Source of the DNA: Sandaracinus sp.
GTDB lineage: Bacteria; Myxococcota_A; Polyangia; Polyangiales; Houyiibacteriaceae
Direction: 5' to 3'
NCBI GenBank assembly: GCA_020633125.1
Contig: JACKEH010000014.1
Location: 1-64,000, forward strand
Length of the DNA stretch: 64,000 nt
The notes beneath the pieces were generated by a model. It was not told where the DNA came from, searched no databases, and worked only from the letters and a program-made list of their open reading frames with translations. A program made the translations under genes and the position numbers. Below, piece by piece: positions 24,702 through 33,018 of this stretch. Numbering within the stretch: the stretch's first letter is position 1; each line of letters begins with the position of its first letter.

Positions 24702-25187
24702 TCATCCCGTGAGCGACTCGACCCAGTAGGTCTGCTTGTGGCCTCGCGCGGTGAGCTCGGCGGCCAACGCGTCCGCGCCGCAGCGATGCGTGAAGCGCTC
24801 GACGTCGAAGACGTTCCCGTTGTCGTCGATGCGCCGCACGACGAACGACGCAACGCCGTCGTACGTGCGGTCGGGCGAGAACGGCGACCCATCACGCCCC
24901 CCGAGGTGATGGAGGAGGTGGGAACGCTCGGTGTCCGAAGCCCACACCTCCACGTGGCGATCGCCGGGCTCGTTCTCACCGCCGTGAACGCCGTCGGACC
25001 CGAGCCCCTTCATGAGCAGGAGCGAGGCTTCCAGCCCGCACGCGAAGCGCACGACCCAGACGTCCATCGCTCCGAGCCCGTTCGAGTCTTCGTTCTCGAA
25101 CGTCGGCGGCCCGAACTGGGCGACCAACTCCTCGCGTGTCGTTCGGAACGCCGTCAACGGGCGTGTCTGCCACTCTGGAGTCGTCAT
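24702..25187 (-). CDS. Hypothetical cytoplasmic protein
   Basis: 161 residues from the ATG at 25187 (MTTPEWQTRPLTAFRTTREELVAQFGPP). There is no signal peptide or membrane helix. The sequence mixes beta strands (MDVWVVRFACGLEASLLLMKG, DRHVEVWAS) with a helical C-terminus ending HRCGADALAAELTARGHKQTYWVESLTG. I do not recognise a family. It is transcribed away from the DUF1592 gene, with 189 nt between their starts. An upstream extension to 25352 is open but has no support. Confidence 0.6.
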   Translation of the reverse strand: MTTPEWQTRPLTAFRTTREELVAQFGPPTFENEDSNGLGAMDVWVVRFACGLEASLLLMKGLGSDGVHGGENEPGDRHVEVWASDTERSHLLHHLGGRDGSPFSPDRTYDGVASFVVRRIDDNGNVFDVERFTHRCGADALAAELTARGHKQTYWVESLTG

Positions 25188-25376
25188 GCCCGAAGCCTGA
25201 GGTCGACACGACTCGCCGGCGATGGGGGCTCGTTCCCCCACGTGGTGCGAGCGGCCGAGGGGTGAACGGTCTCCACCGGGGCTCGTCGACCCCACGATCG
25301 TGTCGAACGCAGACTCCAGCGTCCCCGAAACGATTCGAGATTCGCCCGGCACGTGGGCTGCAGACCACGCACCTCC

Positions 25377-27080
25377 ATGCGCTGGATCTCCCTCGCCACC
25401 CTCCTCGCCTCCGCGTGCAGCGGCGCGATCGGCGGCCCCGGTGGCGAGCCCGACCCCGACGAGCGCCCCGCCCCCGCCCCGACCCCGCTCGTCTGCGACG
25501 ACGGAGCGCTGCGACCGGGACGCGCGCCGCTTCGACGGCTCACCCGCGACGAATACGACGCGACGATTCGCGACCTACTCGGCGACACGACCACGCCCGG
25601 CGCACGCCTCGTCGACGACGAGCGTGGTGTCTTGTTGGTCGACGGTCGCGCGATGTCGCCCCTGCTCGCCGAGCAATACCTCACGGCCGCCGAAGACGTC
25701 GCGGCGCGCGCCACCGAAGACCTCGAGGCGCTCTACGGCTGCGCACCGAGCGCGGAGTGCCTCTCGAGCTTCGTGACGCGTTTCGGCCGCCGCGCGTGGC
25801 GTCGACCGCTGACCACCGAAGAGCACGCGGAGCTCGTCGCGTTCCACGACGCCTTCGTCGAAGAAGCCGGCGAGCGCGAAGCCACGGCGCTCTTGCTCGA
25901 GCGTCTCCTCGTCTCGCCGCACTTCCTCTACCGCGCGGAGCTTCCGCCCGAAGACGCGCGCCCCGGCGACGTCGTGCCGCTCGACGGCTTCGAGCGCGCC
26001 ACGCGCCTCGCCTACACCTTGCTCGGCACCACACCCGACGACGCGTTGCTCGACGCCGCCGCACGCGGCGAGCTCGACGACGCCGAAGGCGTGCGACGTC
26101 ACGCCGAACGCCTGCTCGAAGACGAACGCTCCGAGGCCGTGGTCCAGGAGTTCTTTCACCACTGGCTCGAGCTCGACCTGCTCGAGGGCCTCGACAAGGA
26201 CCCGGAGCTCTTCCCGCGCTGGTCGTCGAGCGTGGCCGAGAAGATGCGCCACGAGACCGAAGCCTTCGTGCACGAGGTGCTCTACGAAGGCGACGGCTCC
26301 TACGCGACGCTGCTGACCGCGCCGTGGTCGATGCTCGACTCCGAGCTCGCCGACTACTACGGCGTCGAAGGTCCGAGTGGCACGAGCTTCGAGCGGACCG
26401 CGCTCGATCCGAACGAGCACGCCGGGCTGCTCACCCAAGGCGCGTTCCTCGCCCCTCGCGCCCGCACCTACGAGACCTCGCCCATTCACCGCGGCATGTT
26501 CATCCGCGGCAGCCTCTTCTGCGGCAGCGTTCCTCCACCGCCCGAGAACATCGAGATCGTCGCGCCCGACCCCGATCCTTCGCTGACCACGCGCGAGCGC
26601 CTCGAAGAGCACCGCAGCAACGAGGTCTGCGCGACCTGCCACGTGCTGATGGATCCGCCGGGCTTCGCGTTCGAACGTTTCGACGCCGCCGGCCGCTTCC
26701 GCGACACCGAGAACGGGCTACCCATCGACGCCACCGGCGAGCTTCGCGACACCGAGCTGGCCGAAGGCGACCCGCGCTTCTTCGACGGCGCCCCGGAGCT
26801 CGCGCGCCTCGCCGCCAAGAGCCCGCAGGCCCACGCGTGTTTCGCGCGCCAATGGTTCCGCTTCGCCTACGCACGCAGCGACGAATCCGACGACGCGTGC
26901 GCGATGCAGCAGCTCGTCTCGCGCTTCACCGCCGAGTCCCTCGACGTCCGCGCGCTGCTCCTCGAGCTGACCCAGACCGACACCTTCCTCTACCGAACCG
27001 TGCCTGATCCGATGGCGCCCGATCCGATGGCCCCCGACCCCACGGCGTCCGCCGGGGCTGCGGGAGGAGACGCGCGATGA
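25377..27080 (+). CDS. DUF1592/DUF1588/DUF1585 multi-domain lipoprotein with c-type heme-like motif
   Basis: 567 residues with a lipoprotein-type signal (ISLATLLASACSG). The domain order is that of the DUF1587-1595-1592-1588-1585 family: RRLTRDEYDATIRDLLGD (about 50-67), FGRRAWRRPLTTEE, LLERLLVSPHFLYRAEL, then ATRLAYTLLGTTPDDALLDAA, then TYETSPIHRGMFIRGSLFCG. CATCHVLMDPPGFAFERFDAAGRFR is a CxxCH heme-binding-like motif. The C-terminus is DTFLYR plus a short repeat PDPMAPDPMAPDP. It overlaps the next gene by ATGA. Families of this type occur with DUF1552 proteins in Planctomycetota and Myxococcota; the function is unknown, and an exported redox role is inferred. Confidence 0.85.
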   Translation: MRWISLATLLASACSGAIGGPGGEPDPDERPAPAPTPLVCDDGALRPGRAPLRRLTRDEYDATIRDLLGDTTTPGARLVDDERGVLLVDGRAMSPLLAEQYLTAAEDVAARATEDLEALYGCAPSAECLSSFVTRFGRRAWRRPLTTEEHAELVAFHDAFVEEAGEREATALLLERLLVSPHFLYRAELPPEDARPGDVVPLDGFERATRLAYTLLGTTPDDALLDAAARGELDDAEGVRRHAERLLEDERSEAVVQEFFHHWLELDLLEGLDKDPELFPRWSSSVAEKMRHETEAFVHEVLYEGDGSYATLLTAPWSMLDSELADYYGVEGPSGTSFERTALDPNEHAGLLTQGAFLAPRARTYETSPIHRGMFIRGSLFCGSVPPPPENIEIVAPDPDPSLTTRERLEEHRSNEVCATCHVLMDPPGFAFERFDAAGRFRDTENGLPIDATGELRDTELAEGDPRFFDGAPELARLAAKSPQAHACFARQWFRFAYARSDESDDACAMQQLVSRFTAESLDVRALLLELTQTDTFLYRTVPDPMAPDPMAPDPTASAGAAGGDAR

Positions 27081-28405
27081 CTTCCCCTCTCTCTCGTCGC
27101 ACCCTCCTCCGCGGCCTCGGCGGCGTCGCCGTGGGCCTCCCCTTCCTCGGCGCGATGTTGCGCCCCGGTCGCTCGGTCGCGCAGCCGAGCGCGATCCCCA
27201 AGCGCCTGATCGTCGTCTACCGCGGCAACGGCGTGGTGCCCGAGCGTTGGTTCGCGAGCGGCGGCGAGACCGACTTCACGCTCGCGTCGTCGATGGCGCC
27301 TCTCGCGCGTCATCGCGACGACCTCGTGATCCTGGACGGGCTCGACATGACGAGCGCGGTCGAGCGTCCCGGTGGCGGCAACGGCCACGACGTCGGCACC
27401 GGCCATTGCTGCACCGCGACCGCCATCGTGCAGGGCCCGAGCGGCGTCGGCGAGTTCGGTCACCTCTGGGACGGCTCGGCCGGTGGCGCGTCGTTCGATC
27501 AGGTCGCGGCGCGTCATTTCGAAGGCGTCACGCCCTACTCGTCGCTGGCCTTCGGCATCGGCGCCGAAGGTATTCGCCAAGCCATTCCGAGCCGACCGTT
27601 CTGGCGCGCGCCCTTCGAGCCCGTCATCCCGATGCACTCGGCGTCGCAGGCCTTCGATCGCGTCTTCGCGCCCCTCGCCAGCTCCGTCGCGGAGCAAGCG
27701 GCCCGCGCTGCGCGACGACGACGCGTGCTCGACGCCGCGAGCGGCGACCTCTCGCGCCTTCGAGGTCGCGTCGGCGCGGACGACCGTCGACGACTCGATG
27801 CGCACGCCGAGTCGATCGCCGACATCGCGCGTCGCCTCGACGATCTCCCCGGCGCCTGCGCCGCGCCGGCGCGCGACGACCGCACCGCCTACGAGGTCCT
27901 GGGTCGTCTGCAGATGGATCTCGCGACTCGCGCGCTCGCGTGCGACCTCACGCGCGTCGTCACGCTGCAGTACTCGACCGGCCAGAGCGGCACGCGCTTC
28001 CGCTGGCTCGACCATGCCGACGGGCACCACGGCTTGAGCCACGAAGGCGACTCCAACGCCACCGCGGTGAACCAGCTCGCGGAGATCGACACCTGGTACG
28101 CCGGTGAGCTCGCGTACCTGCTCGACCAGCTCGCCGCGGTGGAAGAAGGCGACGGCTCCCGCCTGCTCGACCACACCGCGGTGTTGCTCGTGAACGAGAT
28201 CGGCAAGGGCAACACCCACACCCGTCGACGGATGCCCTTCCTGCTCGCGGGCTCGGCCGGCGGCGCCTGGCGGACCGGCCGCAACCTGCAGCTCGGCGGC
28301 CGCCCCCACGGCGACCTCTTCGTCTCGATCCTCCGGGCGCTGGGGCTCGACGTCACGAGCTTCGGCGACCCCGACTTCTGCAACGGCCCCCTCGCTGGCC
28401 TCTGA
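27077..28405 (+). CDS. DUF1552 family exported protein
   Basis: 442 residues with an N-terminal Tat-like signal (SRRTLLRGLGGVAVGLPFLGAML). Family stretches include PKRLIVVYRGNGVVPERWF, VILDGLDM, GHDVGTGHCCTAT, FRWLDHADGHHGLSHEGD and LVNEIGKGNTHTRRRMPFLLAG. It begins inside the stop of the DUF1592 gene (ATGA overlap), so the two are translationally coupled and probably form one exported system. Histidine- and aspartate-rich segments suggest metal binding in an alkaline-phosphatase-like or sulfatase-like fold, but this is inference only. Confidence 0.85.
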   Translation: MTSPLSRRTLLRGLGGVAVGLPFLGAMLRPGRSVAQPSAIPKRLIVVYRGNGVVPERWFASGGETDFTLASSMAPLARHRDDLVILDGLDMTSAVERPGGGNGHDVGTGHCCTATAIVQGPSGVGEFGHLWDGSAGGASFDQVAARHFEGVTPYSSLAFGIGAEGIRQAIPSRPFWRAPFEPVIPMHSASQAFDRVFAPLASSVAEQAARAARRRRVLDAASGDLSRLRGRVGADDRRRLDAHAESIADIARRLDDLPGACAAPARDDRTAYEVLGRLQMDLATRALACDLTRVVTLQYSTGQSGTRFRWLDHADGHHGLSHEGDSNATAVNQLAEIDTWYAGELAYLLDQLAAVEEGDGSRLLDHTAVLLVNEIGKGNTHTRRRMPFLLAGSAGGAWRTGRNLQLGGRPHGDLFVSILRALGLDVTSFGDPDFCNGPLAGL

Positions 28406-28517
28406 GGGGAAGGCTCGTCGCCGTCCGGCCTCCCGCAACCCCAAGACGCCCGACACGGCGCCCCAATCTCTTGACTCTGCCTCCCTCCCCGTGCGGAGAT
28501 CGGCCGCTGGAGGCCGA

Positions 28518-28877
28518 ATGTTCCGAGAGATTCTGCAAGAGGTCGTCGAGAACACCGACGGTGGTGTCGCCGGGTTGCTCATGGGCTTCGACGGAATCCC
28601 CGTGGATCAGTTCGTCCGCGACGACGCCGCCATCGACGTGGAGACCGTCGGCATGGAGTACAGCGTCATCCTCAAGAGCATCCGCCAAGCGGCGGAGCTC
28701 CTCGAGGCGGGCACGGCGCGCGAGGTGGCCATCAAGGCGGAGCGCATGATCACGGTCATCCGCCTGCTCAACGACGAGTATTTCGTCGCGATCACGCTCA
28801 AGCCCAGCGGCAACCTCGGCAAGGCGCGTTTCCTCCTGCGAACGCGCAGCCAGAAGCTGCTCTCCGACCTCGTCTGA
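28518..28877 (+). CDS. Roadblock/LC7 domain protein (MglB-like)
   Basis: 119 residues starting MFREILQEVVENTDGGVAGLLMGFDGIPVDQFV, with GGAGG a few bases upstream. This is the roadblock/LC7 pattern: an N-terminal helix, then strand GGVAGLLMGFDGIPVDQF, helix VGMEYSVILKSIRQAAELLE, strand and helix with AERMITVIRLLNDEYFVAITLKPSGNLGKARFLLR. In myxobacteria such proteins act as GTPase-activating partners of small GTPases (MglB for MglA) or as scaffolds. No GTPase gene is next to it. It lies 18 nt upstream of aroQ and may share its transcript. Confidence 0.8.
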   Translation: MFREILQEVVENTDGGVAGLLMGFDGIPVDQFVRDDAAIDVETVGMEYSVILKSIRQAAELLEAGTAREVAIKAERMITVIRLLNDEYFVAITLKPSGNLGKARFLLRTRSQKLLSDLV

Positions 28878-28895
28878 GGCGGCCCCCCGCACGAC

Positions 28896-29369
28896 ATGTC
28901 CCGCGTCCTCGTCCTGCACGGGCCGAACCTCAACCTGCTCGGCACGCGTGAGCCCGAGATCTACGGCCGCACGACGCTGGCCGAGATCGACGCGCGTCTG
29001 CTGGCGCTCGGCGCGGAGCTCGGCGCGACGGTCGAGTGCCGGCAGTCGAACCACGAGGGCGTGCTCCTCGATTGGATTCACGCAGCACGCGGCACCTTCG
29101 ACGGCATCCTGATCAACCCGGGAGCCTTCACCCACACCAGCCTCGCCCTCGCGGACGCGGTGGCAGGGGTCGCGATTCCGACCGTCGAGGTGCACCTCTC
29201 GAACGTGCACGCACGTGAGCCGATTCGGCAGAAGAGCTACGTCGGCGCCAAATGCGTCGGCACCGTCAGCGGCTTCGGGCCGGACAGCTACGCCCTCGGG
29301 CTTCGCGCGCTCGTCGACCACCTCTCGGCCCGCGATTCCGCCGGTCGTGGGGGCGTCCCCAAGCCTTGA
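28896..29369 (+). CDS. aroQ: Type II 3-dehydroquinate dehydratase
   Basis: Cytoplasmic enzyme that converts 3-dehydroquinate to 3-dehydroshikimate in aromatic amino acid synthesis. 157 residues. It has the type II signatures LHGPNLNLLGTREPEIYGRTTLAEI (catalytic Tyr in the EIYG loop), CRQSNHEGVLLDWIHAA, ILINPGAFTHTSLALADA and the catalytic His in TVEVHLSNVHAREPIR. Other shikimate genes are not adjacent. Confidence 0.95.
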   Translation: MSRVLVLHGPNLNLLGTREPEIYGRTTLAEIDARLLALGAELGATVECRQSNHEGVLLDWIHAARGTFDGILINPGAFTHTSLALADAVAGVAIPTVEVHLSNVHAREPIRQKSYVGAKCVGTVSGFGPDSYALGLRALVDHLSARDSAGRGGVPKP

Positions 29370-29381
29370 CGCACTGCGTGA

Positions 29382-29409
29382 TTGACGCCTCGTTCCGAGC
29401 GGGTAGGAA
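29382..29409 (+). promoter_or_regulatory. Possible promoter for accBC
   Basis: TTGACG (29382-29387), a 16-nt spacer and TAGGAA (29404-29409) precede accB by 168 nt. The match is moderate and is based on boxes alone. Confidence 0.4.
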
Positions 29410-29576
29410 GCCGACGCTCGCGGGGCGACGGCCCCGAGCAGGAGACGGTGGGGAAACACGTTTCACGACGCCCCCGCACCAACGCCGCCTCCGAAGACAA
29501 CGCCGCCTCGAGGGCGGCCCGAACCCAGCGACCAGCGCTCGAACGAGCGCACACGGACGAGCCCCACGGACCAGCT

Positions 29577-30053
29577 ATGAACATCGACCTGGACCAACTG
29601 CGCGCCCTCATGGAGGCCATGCGCGAATTCGAGCTCGACGAGATGGAGCTCGAGAACAGCGAAGAGCGCATCGTGCTCCGCCGCGGCGGAACCGCGCCCG
29701 TGGCCGTCGCCGCCGCCGCGCCCGCCTACGTGACCCACGCGCCGTCGATGGTGCCGCCTGCGCCCGCTGCGGCCTCGGTGCCGCCCCCCGCGCCCGCGGA
29801 TGCCGCCGACGTCGTCTACGTCACCTCGCCCTTCGTCGGCACCTTCTACCGCTCGTCGAGCCCCGGCGCGGAGCCCTTCGCGAAGGTCGGCTCGCGCATC
29901 GAGGTCGGTCAGACGCTCTGCATCGTCGAGGCGATGAAGCTCATGAACGAGATCGAGAGCGAGCTCGCGGGCGAGATCCTCGAGGTGCTCGTCGAGAACG
30001 GCAAGACCGTCGAGTACGGCGACAAGCTCTTCAAGGTCCGCAAGGCCGGCTGA
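29577..30053 (+). CDS. accB: Biotin carboxyl carrier protein of acetyl-CoA carboxylase
   Basis: 158-residue carrier of the carboxybiotin arm in the first step of fatty acid synthesis. The helical N-terminus (MNIDLDQLRALMEAMREFELDEMELE) is followed by an Ala/Pro linker. The C-terminal biotinyl domain runs from VYVTSPFVGTFYRSSSPGAEPF and carries the biotin-attachment Lys in VEAMKLMNEIES. The ATG at 29577 matches the family start; the longer open frame upstream is not protein-like. accC follows 45 nt later. Confidence 0.95.
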   Translation: MNIDLDQLRALMEAMREFELDEMELENSEERIVLRRGGTAPVAVAAAAPAYVTHAPSMVPPAPAAASVPPPAPADAADVVYVTSPFVGTFYRSSSPGAEPFAKVGSRIEVGQTLCIVEAMKLMNEIESELAGEILEVLVENGKTVEYGDKLFKVRKAG

Positions 30054-30098
30054 GCCCGACCGGCCACGTCCGATCGGGCGCGGTCGAGGAGCGATTCC

Positions 30099-31430
30099 AT
30101 GTTCAAGAAGGTCTTGATCGCCAACCGCGGCGAGATCGCGCTTCGCGTCGCGCGTGCGTGTCGCGAGCTCGGCATTCCCACGGTCGCGGTGCACTCCGAG
30201 GTCGACGCCGACGCGCTGCACGTGCGCTTCGCGGACGAAGCGGTGTGCATCGGCCCCGCGGAGGCCGCGAAGAGCTACCTCAACGTGCCCGCGCTCATCG
30301 CGGCCGCCGAGATCACCGGCGCCGACGCCGTGCATCCCGGCTACGGCTTCCTGAGCGAGAACTCGGACTTCGCCGAGATCTGCAAGGCGTGCGGCCTGAC
30401 CTTCATCGGGCCCACCGCCTCGAACATGAAGCAGTGGGGCCAGAAGGTCCCCGCGCGCGCGCTCGCGAAGTCGCTCGGCCTTCCGCTCATGGAGGGCTCG
30501 GAGGTTCTGCGCGACGAGAACCACGCCGCCGACGAGGCGACCCGCATCGGCTTTCCCGTGATGCTCAAGGCATCGGGCGGCGGCGGCGGACGCGGCATGA
30601 AGATCATCCGCAACGCCGAGGAGATGCGGCGCGCGTTCCCGCAAGCTCGCGCGGAAGCCATCGCCGGTTTCGACAACGGCGACCTCTACTGCGAGCGCTA
30701 CGTCGAAGAGCCGCGGCACATCGAGTTCCAGGTGCTCTGCGACGGCCGCGGCAACGCGTGGGTGCTCGGCGAGCGCGAGTGCTCGATCCAGCGTCGCCAC
30801 CAGAAGCTCGTCGAGGAGGCGCCCAGCGTCGCCGTCACCGAAGAGCTTCGCCGCGACATGGCCGCGACCATTCGTCGCGCGATGATCGACAGCGACTACG
30901 TCTCGGCCGGCACGCTCGAGTTCCTCATGGACGAGCGCGGCAACCTCTCCTTCATGGAGATGAACACGCGCATCCAGGTCGAGCACCCGGTCACCGAGGC
31001 CATCACCGGCGTCGACCTCCTGGTCGAACAGATCCGCATCGCCGCCGGGGAGACGATCGAGCTGCCCGCCGACATCCCGATTCGTGGCCACGCCCTGGAG
31101 CTGCGCATCAACGCCGAGGACCCCGTCACCTACGCGCCTTGGCCCGGTCTGATCACCGAATACATCGCGCCCGGCGGCCCCGGCATTCGCGTCGACAGCG
31201 GCGTCTACGGCGGCTTCCGCGTCCCTGGCGCCTACGACTCGTTGCTCATGAAGCTCATCTCCTGGGGCCCCACCCGCGAGATGGCGATCCGCCGCATGAA
31301 GCGCGCGGTCGACGAGACGGTGGTCGACGGGATCCGCACCCTGCTCCCCCTGCACCGGGAGATTCTCCGCCACCCCGACTTCGTCGCGGGTCGTTTGTCG
31401 ACGCGTTTCCTGGAGCGAATGCGCGGTTGA
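30099..31430 (+). CDS. accC: Biotin carboxylase subunit of acetyl-CoA carboxylase
   Basis: 443-residue ATP-grasp enzyme that carboxylates the biotin on AccB. It starts MFKKVLIANRGEIALRVARACRELGIPTVAV, with GAGGAG about 10 nt upstream. Key parts are HPGYGFLSEN, the Gly-rich ATP lid KASGGGGGRGM, HIEFQVLCDGRGN, ERECSIQRRHQKLVEEAPS and the catalytic MEMNTRIQVEHPVTE. Together with accB it forms a two-gene operon closed by a hairpin at 31458. The accA and accD subunits are not in the window. Confidence 0.96.
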   Translation: MFKKVLIANRGEIALRVARACRELGIPTVAVHSEVDADALHVRFADEAVCIGPAEAAKSYLNVPALIAAAEITGADAVHPGYGFLSENSDFAEICKACGLTFIGPTASNMKQWGQKVPARALAKSLGLPLMEGSEVLRDENHAADEATRIGFPVMLKASGGGGGRGMKIIRNAEEMRRAFPQARAEAIAGFDNGDLYCERYVEEPRHIEFQVLCDGRGNAWVLGERECSIQRRHQKLVEEAPSVAVTEELRRDMAATIRRAMIDSDYVSAGTLEFLMDERGNLSFMEMNTRIQVEHPVTEAITGVDLLVEQIRIAAGETIELPADIPIRGHALELRINAEDPVTYAPWPGLITEYIAPGGPGIRVDSGVYGGFRVPGAYDSLLMKLISWGPTREMAIRRMKRAVDETVVDGIRTLLPLHREILRHPDFVAGRLSTRFLERMRG

Positions 31431-31457
31431 GCTTCGCGCGATCGCGCGTTTGAGCTT

Positions 31458-31505
31458 CGAAGCCTTCCCCGTCGGCCACGGCCTTCGCGGAAGGCTTCGT
31501 CGTTT
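31458..31505 (+). terminator. Hairpin after accC, likely terminator
   Basis: An 11-bp perfect stem, CGAAGCCTTCC (31458-31468) with GGAAGGCTTCG (31489-31499), is followed by a T-rich tail (TCGTTTCTT). The rest of the 332-nt gap to the next gene (31511-31762) shows no feature beyond a possible GGAGG site at about 31745. Confidence 0.65.
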
Positions 31506-31762
31506 CTTCCGTTCGAGATTCGCACGAACCTCTCTCGCGAATCGTCGGCCAGACGCCCCTCGTGGCGTCGAGGGCTGGAGCGCTCGGCGCCCAAACGCCC
31601 CTCCGAAGAAATCGTGAGGGGGGTCATCGAATCCCTCTTGCGCGCCGCTACGGCGAGCGCAGCATTCCGCTCGCGCACTCCGAGTCCCGCGTTCGGGCTC
31701 GGGGGGGAACCGCGCATCAGCCCCGCCTGGACGGCGGACACCTCGGAGGCCTCGCTCTCCCC

Positions 31763-33016
31763 ATGACGCTCCGGACCCGGGTCGCGACGACGACCCTACC
31801 GACCGCGGAAGATCACCCCCCATCTCCCACCGCGCCCGCTCCCCGAGCGCGCGCGACGAGCCCTCGACGGCTGGAGCCACGAGCCGACCTACGGGTCGAC
31901 GCCCCCGTCGGCCGCTCCCCCGTCGACCGTTCGAAGAACAACCCCCGGGCCGACCGACGCCCGACCCCGCAGCGCACGCCTTCGGCGACTCGCCAGCGCG
32001 CGCTCGATCCGCTCCACATCGCCATCGCGTTCGACCTCAAGGAGAGCGTGCAGGCGCAGCTCGGCGCCGACGCCCCGGACGACGCGCTCGAAGAGTACGA
32101 CTCGGTCGAGACCGTGAAGGCGATCGCGGAAGCGCTCGAAGCCGTCGGTCACCGCACGCAGCTCGTCGGTGGCGGCCGTGACTTCGCGCGCCGCATGCTC
32201 GACCAAGGCAGCGGCGGACCGAACCTCGTCTTCAACATCGCCGAGGGCTGGGGCACGCGTTCGCGCGAGGCGCACGTGCCGAGCTTCCTCGAGATGATCG
32301 GCGTGCCCTACACGCACTCCGACCCGCTCACGCTGGCGCTCAGCCTCGACAAGGGCCTCGCCAAGCGTGTCGTCGCCAGCCACGGCGTCGCGACGCCTCG
32401 CTTCGCGGTCGTGTCGACCGTGAAGGACCTCGCGAAGGTCGACCTGCGCTTTCCCGTCGTGGCCAAGCCGGTCGCCGAAGGCTCGAGCATGGGCATTCGC
32501 GACGGCGCCATCTTCGACTCGTTGACGAAGCTCGCCGCAGCCCTTCCGGGCCTCCGTCGTGGCTACCGCCAGCCGGTGCTCCTCGAGGAGTTCTGCTCCG
32601 GTCCGGAGTTCACGGTCGGCGTCGTCGGCACCGGCAACGACGCCGAGGTGATCGGCGTGATGGAGATCGTACCGCGGGGCCAAGCGCTCGCGAATTTCCT
32701 CTACTCGCTCGACGTGAAGCGCAACTGGCGCGAGCGGGTCGAGTACCACGCGCCCCCCAAGCGCGACGCGAAGCTCGTGAAGGAAATCGGCAAGCTCGCC
32801 CTCGGCGCGTACCGCGCGCTCGAGTGCCGCGACGTCGGTCGCGTCGACGTTCGCCTCGGCGCGGACGGCAAACCCTACTTCCTCGAGGTGAACCCTCTGC
32901 CCGGCCTCAACCCGGTCAGCGGCGACCTCGTGATCCTCGCAGCCGGGCACGGCATCGCGTACCCGCAGCTGATTCAACGCATCGTGAAGAGCGCGCGCGA
33001 GCGGCTCGCGATCTGA
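31763..33016 (+). CDS. ATP-grasp ligase, D-Ala-D-Ala ligase-like (first of pair)
   Basis: 417 residues from the ATG at 31763. The first ~80 are basic, Pro-rich and probably disordered; the frame stays open upstream to 31562, so the start is uncertain. The D-Ala-D-Ala-ligase-like ATP-grasp core begins LDPLHIAIAFDLKES. It has the N-terminal domain FNIAEGWGTRSREAHVPSFLEMIGVPYTHSDPLTLALSLDKGLAKRV, the ATP Lys in FPVVAKPVAEGSSMGI, and the Mg site GRVDVRLGADGKPYFLEVNPLPGLNP (D and E-V-N). It should form an amide or peptide bond using ATP; the substrate is unknown. The next ATP-grasp gene starts 2 nt after its stop. Confidence 0.82.
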   Translation: MTLRTRVATTTLPTAEDHPPSPTAPAPRARATSPRRLEPRADLRVDAPVGRSPVDRSKNNPRADRRPTPQRTPSATRQRALDPLHIAIAFDLKESVQAQLGADAPDDALEEYDSVETVKAIAEALEAVGHRTQLVGGGRDFARRMLDQGSGGPNLVFNIAEGWGTRSREAHVPSFLEMIGVPYTHSDPLTLALSLDKGLAKRVVASHGVATPRFAVVSTVKDLAKVDLRFPVVAKPVAEGSSMGIRDGAIFDSLTKLAAALPGLRRGYRQPVLLEEFCSGPEFTVGVVGTGNDAEVIGVMEIVPRGQALANFLYSLDVKRNWRERVEYHAPPKRDAKLVKEIGKLALGAYRALECRDVGRVDVRLGADGKPYFLEVNPLPGLNPVSGDLVILAAGHGIAYPQLIQRIVKSARERLAI

Positions 33017-33018
33017 CG

